From the NCBI GenBank assembly GCA_963768975.1, contig CAVYKB010000004.1:38883-102882 (forward strand): 64,000 nucleotides of DNA. The letters run 5' to 3'. The stretch comes from CADCTB01 sp963768975 (lineage in GTDB: Bacteria; Actinomycetota; Acidimicrobiia; Acidimicrobiales; AC-14). The position numbers and the translations under genes were made by a program. The first letter of the stretch is position 1, and each line of letters begins with the position of its first letter. Below the pieces are notes generated by a model, which was given only the letters and a program-made list of their open reading frames with translations, searched no databases and was not told the DNA's origin. Below are positions 59,008 to 64,000 of the stretch, in pieces.

Positions 59008-59384
59008 CCCGGGCCGACAACAGCCGCCATCTCGCCGTGGCTGCCGCCGAGCGTCACGACTCGGCTCGTCGCCGGGCGACGGTGGCCATCGAACATCTCG
59101 ACCGCTGCGGTGAGGCGGTGACCTTCTCCAGCGTCGCCGTCGCCGCCGGCGTGTCCCGGGGATGGCTCTATCGCCAGGACGATCTGCGGGCCGTCATCAT
59201 CCGCCTGCGGCCGACGGCCGGGCGTCCGGCCACCGCCGGGACAGCGAACCAGCGGGCGAGCATCGACTCGCTCCGCCAGCGACTGGAGGCCACCCGGGCC
59301 GAGGTCGCCCAGCTCCGGGCCGAGAACACCGGGCTTCGAGATCAGGTCGCCCGTTCCTTCGGGGAGCAGCGGGCACGGCGCTGA
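59004..59384 (+). CDS. TnpC-like accessory protein of the Tn554 family (DUF6262-like)
   Basis: A 126-residue protein from GTG 59004. Residues about 25-70 form a helix-turn-helix (VTFSSVAVAAGVSRGWLYRQ), and residues 85-115 a coiled coil (RQRLEATRAEVAQLRAENTG). This is the small third protein of Tn554-type elements that steers target choice. Intact and coupled to TnpB by a GTGA overlap. Confidence 0.82.
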   Translation: MTRADNSRHLAVAAAERHDSARRRATVAIEHLDRCGEAVTFSSVAVAAGVSRGWLYRQDDLRAVIIRLRPTAGRPATAGTANQRASIDSLRQRLEATRAEVAQLRAENTGLRDQVARSFGEQRARR

Positions 59385-59394
59385 GCGCGCCAAG

Positions 59395-59853
59395 ATGCCG
59401 GTCGTGAGCGACGACTACGACCGGCTGCGCCGGCTCGTCCGTTCTCACGCCGATGAGATCGGCACCGCCTGCACGCCGAGCGAGCTCTCTTCCGTGCGTT
59501 CCGCTTTCCACCTTCTGCCCGACGACTACGTCGCCTACCTCAGTGACTTCGGCTGGTTCACGGTCTCGTCCCATGAGGTGATTGGTTTCGGCGCTGGTGT
59601 CCCGGCGCACCTCGACGTCATCCGGGTCGTCACCTGGGAACGCGAGCTGGCCCAGCCGCGCAGGAGCGCCGGGCTTCTGCCGATCGAGAACAACGGCGCC
59701 GGTGACCACTACTGCCTCGACCTCCTCGTGCCAAGCCATCCCGTCGTCCTCTGGTCGCACGACGATCCGCTCGGGGCGGACCAGCTGCCAGCTGTCGTCG
59801 CTCCGTCCTTCGCAGTTTGGGTCCTCAGCCTGTTCCCGGATCGCGAGCCTTGA
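59395..59853 (+). CDS. SMI1/KNR4 (SUKH) family protein
   Basis: A 152-residue protein from ATG 59395. DYDRLRRLVRSHADEIG, HLLPDDYVAYLSDFGWFTV (family core L-P-x-D-Y), WERELAQPRRSAG and SFAVWVLSLFPD match the SUKH fold of the SMI1/KNR4 family. Many bacterial members are immunity proteins against secreted nuclease toxins. Here no toxin is adjacent. It starts 11 bp after tnpC in the same direction, consistent with cargo of the element. Confidence 0.8.
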   Translation: MPVVSDDYDRLRRLVRSHADEIGTACTPSELSSVRSAFHLLPDDYVAYLSDFGWFTVSSHEVIGFGAGVPAHLDVIRVVTWERELAQPRRSAGLLPIENNGAGDHYCLDLLVPSHPVVLWSHDDPLGADQLPAVVAPSFAVWVLSLFPDREP

Positions 59854-60205
59854 TCCATCGGGCCTCGGTCCAGCGCCTCGACCGGTGATCAGTCGCCGTG
59901 ACGTGCGTCGGTGACATGTCTACGACGCAGAGGCCCTTACGCCACAAGGCGCGCCGGACACGGGCTGAAGATAACGGCACCTTGGTGCTAGGCCGGCGGC
60001 AGCCGTCGGCGGGTTATCGGGACGCGAGTTCTGGGACAGGGGAGTTCCGTCGATCCGCGTCCTGAAGCGTCGATCTGGCCGTCGTTGTGCCGAGCGACCA
60101 CGGGCCTGGACGAATCCGATCGAGCAATCGGCATCCTCTGGCACGGCGGCCGGTCGCCAGGACTCGATCACTTGATGATCTATCACAATGTGATAGAGTC
60201 CCGTT
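59854..60205. other. Intergenic region of 352 bp between the SUKH gene and the PadR gene
   Basis: It includes the candidate inverted repeat at 59917-59927 and the PadR-type palindrome at 60180-60196. No credible gene is seen in either strand. Confidence 0.5.
60180..60196 (+). promoter_or_regulatory. PadR-type operator palindrome
   Basis: CTATCACAATGTGATAG is a perfect 8-bp inverted repeat around one base. It lies 9 bp upstream of GTG 60206, so a bound repressor would cover the promoter or leader of the PadR gene. ATGTGAT-like halves suit PadR-family repressors. Confidence 0.7.
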
Positions 60206-60556
60206 GTGGCCGATCCCGATCCTTCATCGTTTCTCCCGCTTCCCCAAGCGCAGTTTCACGTCCTTGTGGCCCTCACCGAAGGGGAGAGACACGGATACGC
60301 CATCATGCAGTCCGTCGAGAGATCGTCGGACGGGATTGTTCGCATGGGTCCCGCGAGCTTGTACGGGACGCTGAGGCGCCTCGTCGAGCATGGCCTGGTC
60401 GAAGAGTTACCGCACCGTCCTATGCCCGATGACGACCAGCGTCGTCGGTACTACCGGATGACCGGTCTGGGCCAGCGTGTCTGCGCCGCCGAAGCCGGAC
60501 GCCTCGCCAGCCTGGTGCGGATCACCCGATCCAACCTGCGTCCCGGCATGGCCTGA
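60206..60556 (+). CDS. PadR-family transcriptional regulator
   Basis: A 116-residue winged-helix repressor from GTG 60206. LPQAQFHVLVALTEGERHGYAIMQS and MGPASLYGTLRRLVEHGLVEEL are the PadR core; RRRYYRMTGLGQRVCAAEAGRL is the wing. Acts as a dimer sensing small ligands. The perfect palindrome 9 bp upstream is its likely operator. It is 2 bp from the membrane protein gene it probably controls. Confidence 0.93.
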   Translation: MADPDPSSFLPLPQAQFHVLVALTEGERHGYAIMQSVERSSDGIVRMGPASLYGTLRRLVEHGLVEELPHRPMPDDDQRRRYYRMTGLGQRVCAAEAGRLASLVRITRSNLRPGMA

Positions 60557-60558
60557 CC

Positions 60559-61155
60559 ATGCCCTCCCCCCACCTGCTTTACCGATCCCTGGTCCGCCTC
60601 TACCCGCGGGGGTTCCGCAACCATTACGGCGACGACCTCGTGGCGCACTTCGCCGACCTGGTCGCCGACCGGGGCGCCCGGGCGGCGTGGACCCGGACCG
60701 GCGTCGATCTGATCGTCACCGTCCCCCGATACCAGCTGGAGGCCATCATGAACGAACAGCACAGTGTGACCAGCGTCAATATCGTCATCACCCTGCTCGC
60801 CGCAGGCGGTGTCCTGAGCGTCCTCACCGATCTCTACCCGGCGCTGGTGGGGCTCGTGCTGCTCGTCGCCGCGCTCGCACTCGCTTTTTCGCAACGGAGC
60901 ACCCTTGCCCGGGCCATCCGTACCCCCGATTCGAACCGGCGCCGCCGCCGACTGGGAACTGGCGGGGTTCTCACGGTGGTCTTTCTGGCCTCGTACATCA
61001 GCTTGTACAACCCAAGCAGGGACCGCTGGGCGGGCGGAGAGCAGGCCCTGATAGCCATCGGAGTGCTCGCGATGGTCGGGGCGATCGTCTTCCTCATCGC
61101 CGGGCTCCTCACCCCGAGAACACACAACAACCGACCTGCGACGCCGGTCGCGTGA
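60559..61155 (+). CDS. PadR-linked multi-pass membrane protein
   Basis: A 198-residue protein from ATG 60559. The N-terminus LYRSLVRLYPRGFRNHYGDDLVAHFAD is the short cytoplasmic leader (L-Y-P-x-x-F-R-x-x-Y-G-x-x-M/L) shared by PadR-linked permease-type proteins. Four or five membrane helices follow (VNIVITLLAAGGVLSVLTDL, ALVGLVLLVAALALAFS, GVLTVVFLASYISL, LIAIGVLAMVGAIVFLIAG). The transport role is unproven. It is co-transcribed with PadR and probably repressed by it. Confidence 0.82.
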   Translation: MPSPHLLYRSLVRLYPRGFRNHYGDDLVAHFADLVADRGARAAWTRTGVDLIVTVPRYQLEAIMNEQHSVTSVNIVITLLAAGGVLSVLTDLYPALVGLVLLVAALALAFSQRSTLARAIRTPDSNRRRRRLGTGGVLTVVFLASYISLYNPSRDRWAGGEQALIAIGVLAMVGAIVFLIAGLLTPRTHNNRPATPVA

Positions 61156-61559
61156 CGGGTGTGCCGGGGCTGAGCTCGGCGGCCGCCGCTGACTCTCACT
61201 GCGGATCGGCGTGACGGTTCGCGGCTCGCTTGGTCATCGCTAACGTAGGATCGCCGCACCCCGATTCGGCGATCTCGTCGCTCTCAGTGAGCAGCGAGCA
61301 GTGTCCCAGAACATTCGGCGATCGGCTCTGCCGAGGTAGCCCTGATCGCCGGTTACATGGGTGATCCACCTACCTTTCTTGGCTCGGTCGTCGAGTTCTC
61401 CTGGTTGCACCGACGGTGCTCGGCCACCGCCCTTGAGCAACGGGCCTCCGCCGACTGGGCGGCAACCGCTGGAGATTCTCTGACCGGCCAGCCCGCCGAT
61501 TCGAACAAAACCTACGCTGCCACCGTTCCAGCGGGCGTACCGGTGAGGGAGGTAAAGGC
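61156..61559. other. Intergenic region of 404 bp
   Basis: It holds the 36-bp repeat copy at 61336-61371 and a GGGAGG ribosome site just before the SnoaL gene. Short frames exist on both strands but none resembles a protein family. Confidence 0.45.
61336..61371 (+). repeat. 36-bp imperfect direct repeat, copy 1
   Basis: Matches 62031-62066 at 30 of 36 positions, sharing the GCCCTGATCGCC and GGGTGATCCA blocks. The two copies flank the SnoaL gene. Confidence 0.55.
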
Positions 61560-61970
61560 ATGTCGCTCGACAAGTACGAGGTGGCGAACGCCTACGTTGA
61601 GTACCTGCTGGGCGAGGGCGAGCACCTGCTGTCTCTCGTCGCCGACGACTTCTGGGACAACGTCAGCCGTCAGCGTGGACCCGACATCTGGCGATTGGTG
61701 GCCACCTGGCTCTCCAGCACGTTTGCCGACGTCGCCGTCGACCTGCACTCAGTGGCACAGGATGACGACAGCCGGACCCTCGTCTGGGTCACCCTGCATG
61801 GGACCCACATCGGGAGCGCGTTTCCGTTTCTTCGGGATCGGGTCCCCACAGGACGTCGGGTGGCCTGGTCCCAGGTACACGTCTTCCGTGTCGAGGCGGA
61901 CGCCATCGTCGAGCACTGGGCCGTTCGTGGCGACCTGCAGCTTCTTGAAGCGATCGATCTTGTCGTCTGA
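61560..61970 (+). CDS. SnoaL-like protein
   Basis: A 136-residue protein from ATG 61560 behind a GGGAGG site. YEVANAYVEYLLGEGEHLL, SSTFADVAVDLHSVAQDDD, VWVTLHGTHIGSAFPFLRD and VFRVEADAIVEHWAVRGDLQ correspond to the NTF2-like ester-cyclase/SnoaL fold, with an HxGxH-like H-G-T-H-I pair. The function is unknown. It is bounded on both sides by copies of a 36-bp repeat and precedes a recombinase, so it may be cargo of that element. Confidence 0.85.
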   Translation: MSLDKYEVANAYVEYLLGEGEHLLSLVADDFWDNVSRQRGPDIWRLVATWLSSTFADVAVDLHSVAQDDDSRTLVWVTLHGTHIGSAFPFLRDRVPTGRRVAWSQVHVFRVEADAIVEHWAVRGDLQLLEAIDLVV

Positions 61971-62030
61971 CCCAAAGAGACAGACGGCGCAGACGTGTCC
62001 TCTAAGGGCGAAAGCCGAGGGTCCGCCAGG

Positions 62031-62066
62031 GTCGCCCTGATCGCCTAATACACGGGTGATCCATCT
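62031..62066 (+). repeat. 36-bp imperfect direct repeat, copy 2
   Basis: Copy 2 lies 43 bp upstream of the tyrosine recombinase gene at 62109. Copy 1 lies at 61336-61371. An attachment or recombination site is possible. Confidence 0.5.
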
Positions 62067-62108
62067 GGCATCCGCGTACATCTCACTCCGCCTTGGAAGC
62101 CTGCGGAG

Positions 62109-63152
62109 ATGACCTTCCTCCCATGCCTCGTCCGCTCGTCGACTACAGCCGGTGAAGTTCGGTTCGAGCTCGGCCATCCGTTGCTCGACCGCTACCTGGA
62201 GTTCGTCGCCGGGCGGACACGACCCAACACGGTGCGGGCCGTCGCCTTCGACCTGAAGACCTTCTTCACCGTCGTCGACAAAGAACCCGCCGAGGTCGCA
62301 TCGTGCGATGTGTTCGACTTCCTCGCCCATCAGCGCGGCGACCGGACGGTCGTGCGTATGGCGGACCGAGAGTCGGGCCTGTCGGCTCGCACCATCGCCC
62401 GGCGCCTCTCCTCGGTGTCGGGGTTGTACGCGTATCTGCTCGCCCGGGGCGACGCCGGCGTGACGCTTAACCCGGTGCCCCGGGGCCTGTCGACGCGCCG
62501 GGGCGGCGGGCGATCACGAACCGTCCCGCTGGTGCGGGTTCCGCGGACGCTGCCCAAGATCCTCGACCCCGCCGAGGTCCAGCGTCTGCTCAGGTCGCTG
62601 CGCAGCGAGCGGGATCGGGCCATGGTCCTGGCCATGGTGCTGGGCGGCCTGCGTCGCTGCGAGGTCCTCGGGCTTCGCCTGGCCGACGTGCAGGTCGCTG
62701 ACCGCCGGCTGTTCATCGTCGATGGCAAGGGCGGCCACCAGCGGTTGGTCCCCATCGCCAACTCGTTCTTCGCCGCCGTCGGCGACTACCTGCGCACCGA
62801 ACGCCCGAGCACATCGACGGAGCGGGTCTTCGTCGTCCTCAAGGGCCCACGTCGCGGCCGGCCGCTGTCGGCCGAAGGGCTCGATGAGATCCTCACCGGC
62901 GCCCGCCGGAGGGCGGGGTTGGAGCGGGGCACCTGTCACCAGCTGCGCCACACCTGCCTGACCCGGCTGCGGGAGGCGGGCATGGCCCTCGAAGCGGTGC
63001 AGGCCCAAGCCGGGCACCGCTCGATCGAGTCGACGCGGGTCTATCTCCACCTGACGAATGACTGGCTGGCCAAGGAATACCGCCGGGCCGCCGACCTCAT
63101 CGAGGCCGGCCACGCCGCCGAGCTCCTGGCCATCCAGGAGTTGGCCAAGTGA
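62109..63152 (+). CDS. Tyrosine recombinase, first gene of a second cluster
   Basis: A 347-residue integrase-family protein. The SAM-like domain (PNTVRAVAFDLKTFFTV) is followed by the catalytic set: Arg in VLGGLRRCEVLGLRL, Lys in IVDGKGGHQRLVP, HxxR in CHQLRHTCLTRL, His in AGHRSIES and Tyr in TRVYLHLTN. From ATG 62109 the first 15 residues are not family-like, whereas ATG 62123 gives M-P-R-P-L-V-D-Y-S in another frame that would join by removing one C near 62150; this is probably an indel. The stop overlaps the next recombinase by GTGA, as in tandem or trio recombinase elements. Confidence 0.88.
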   Translation: MTFLPCLVRSSTTAGEVRFELGHPLLDRYLEFVAGRTRPNTVRAVAFDLKTFFTVVDKEPAEVASCDVFDFLAHQRGDRTVVRMADRESGLSARTIARRLSSVSGLYAYLLARGDAGVTLNPVPRGLSTRRGGGRSRTVPLVRVPRTLPKILDPAEVQRLLRSLRSERDRAMVLAMVLGGLRRCEVLGLRLADVQVADRRLFIVDGKGGHQRLVPIANSFFAAVGDYLRTERPSTSTERVFVVLKGPRRGRPLSAEGLDEILTGARRRAGLERGTCHQLRHTCLTRLREAGMALEAVQAQAGHRSIESTRVYLHLTNDWLAKEYRRAADLIEAGHAAELLAIQELAK

Positions 63153-64000
63153 CCTCCACCCCGGCCTCCAAGGCGCCCGTCGCCCTCGACGCGTCCCAGC
63201 GGAACTGGGCCGCGCTGTCCCTCGACGCTCCCCAGCTGGCGGCCACCATGCGCCGCTACCTCATCCAGCTCGGCACGTTCCTCGCTCCTCACAGCGTCGA
63301 CCTGGCCGGCCACACGTTGTGTCAGTTCGCCGGCTGGCTGGTGGCCAACACCGAGGTGAGGCTGGTCGCCGACATCACCCGCACCCACATCGAGGACTAC
63401 AAGGTGTGGCTCGCCGCCCGGCCGGGGGTGAAGGGCCCGACCATGGCGAAGAACACCCAGCGCCAGCGGCTGCGGATGATCCGCATCTTCCTGGAGCGCC
63501 TCATCGACTGGGACTGGCCCGACGCCCCCGGCCGCAACCCGATCCTCCACGGCGACATCCCCCCCCGCCCGGAGCCGCTGCCGAAGTTCCTCAACGACCA
63601 GGACGCGGCAAAGCTCATGGCCGCGGCCCGGGCGCATCGGCTGCCCCGCTATCGGCTCGTCGTTGAGATGCTGGCCCGCACCGGCCTGCGGGCCAGCGAG
63701 CTGTGCGACCTGGCCGCCGACGCGGTGACCAAGATCGGCGACGCCCACTGGCTGCGGGTCCCGGTGGGCAAGCTGCGCAACGACCGGTTCATCCCCCTGC
63801 ACCCCGACCTCGTCGTGCTCCTGGCCGAGTGGACCGCCACCAACGCCACCCACATCCGGGCCCAGCGCCGGCTCATCGCCGACGACCACGTCCCGATCAG
63901 CCGACGCACCGTGCACCGCATCGTGGCCACCACAGCGCGCAAGGCCGGCATCGGCCACGTCCATCCCCACCAGCTCCGCCACACCCTGGCCACCCAAGCC
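63149..64000 (+). CDS. Second tyrosine recombinase, cut by the window edge
   Basis: From GTG 63149 (GTGA overlap) the frame is open for 284 codons to the window end. It has a core-binding domain (MRRYLIQLGTFLAPHSVDLA) and catalytic motifs: Arg in MLARTGLRASELCDL, Lys in VPVGKLRNDRF and HxxR in HPHQLRHTLATQA at the edge; the final His and Tyr lie beyond it. With the upstream recombinase this suggests a RIT-like element of two or three coupled recombinases, whose third gene is outside the window. Confidence 0.87.
   Translation, partial: MTSTPASKAPVALDASQRNWAALSLDAPQLAATMRRYLIQLGTFLAPHSVDLAGHTLCQFAGWLVANTEVRLVADITRTHIEDYKVWLAARPGVKGPTMAKNTQRQRLRMIRIFLERLIDWDWPDAPGRNPILHGDIPPRPEPLPKFLNDQDAAKLMAAARAHRLPRYRLVVEMLARTGLRASELCDLAADAVTKIGDAHWLRVPVGKLRNDRFIPLHPDLVVLLAEWTATNATHIRAQRRLIADDHVPISRRTVHRIVATTARKAGIGHVHPHQLRHTLATQA

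Larger units (their letters stand above)
56427..59384 (+). mobile_element. Tn554-like three-gene integrative element
   Basis: TnpA and TnpB (two tyrosine recombinases) and TnpC (a small helix-turn-helix/coiled-coil protein) are in the classical order with GTGA overlaps at both junctions (57515-57518 and 59004-59007). The outer boundaries are not certain. The 11-bp inverted repeat at 56333 and 59917 is a candidate edge; the SUKH gene at 59395 would then be cargo. Confidence 0.75.
56333..59927. repeat. 11-bp inverted repeat flanking the Tn554-like operon
   Basis: CGTCGTAGACA at 56333-56343 occurs in reverse complement at 59917-59927. It encloses the three recombinase genes and the SUKH gene. 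It may be coincidental; classical Tn554 has no terminal inverted repeats. Confidence 0.3.

Noticed and set aside
61990..62108. Promoter for the 62-kb recombinase in the 36-bp repeat
   Set aside because: The repeat has no clear -10/-35 pair, so I kept it only as a repeat and possible recombination site.

Overview
The window is very GC-rich, has dense GTGA/ATGA gene overlaps and many GTG starts, and carries the actinobacterial order rsmD-coaD-(SepIVA-like)-DUF177-rpmF-plsX-acpP-rnc-mutM-smc-ftsY-ffh-rpsP-KH-rimM. FG-GAP/VCBS surface proteins, a mycothiol-dependent-isomerase-like protein, a heliorhodopsin and a type II glutamine synthetase fit a free-living, probably uncultured member of the Actinomycetota, perhaps Acidimicrobiia. 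The phylum rests on gene order and families; the class is a guess.

Layout. 1-2 kb: three secreted or membrane proteins on the minus strand, including a BNR/sialidase-like protein cut by the window edge. 2-17.3 kb: the conserved plus-strand block for coenzyme A and phospholipid precursors, rRNA processing, base-excision repair, chromosome segregation and SRP targeting. It is interrupted by a C45-family hydrolase, a Phd/PIN cassette and a Uma2-family gene. 17.3-32 kb: mainly minus-strand envelope genes, namely two FG-GAP proteins, an MBL-fold hydrolase, a frameshifted geranylgeranyl reductase, a VanW protein, an HtrA/DegP-like protease, an OmpR-type regulator and sensor kinase in one open frame, DUF421 and GlnII; a GDP-mannose dehydratase lies on the plus strand. 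32-48.5 kb: mixed metabolism with Thr-rich lipoproteins, GH65 phosphorylase, a desaturase, an MFS exporter, an ArsR/SRPBCC/YCII operon with a clear operator, a hydrolase, a heliorhodopsin, a membrane-anchored BNR protein, and a SnoaL/DsrE/methyltransferase operon facing a LuxR regulator.

48.6-64 kb is a mobile, accessory region. It has four PIN-domain toxin-antitoxin cassettes plus an orphan AbrB gene and a nucleotidyltransferase pair within 4.4 kb, then a broken MobF (TrwC-type) relaxase-helicase and a Tn554-like three-gene recombinase operon (tnpA-tnpB-tnpC). After these come a SUKH-type gene, a PadR pair, a SnoaL gene and a second tyrosine-recombinase cluster that runs off the right edge.

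A cross-cutting feature is single-base indels that interrupt otherwise well-conserved proteins (about 19.2-19.5, 51.05, 54.0-54.5, 57.2-59.0 and 62.15 kb). Restoring one base recovers the expected family end or start in several cases, so many 'pseudogenes' here may be assembly errors. The strongest biological leads are the heliorhodopsin locus, the toxin-antitoxin island, an internally deleted glyoxalase gene leading an ArsR operon, a roughly 95-nt palindrome upstream of the HtrA-like protease, and a family of stop-codon-embedded hairpins.
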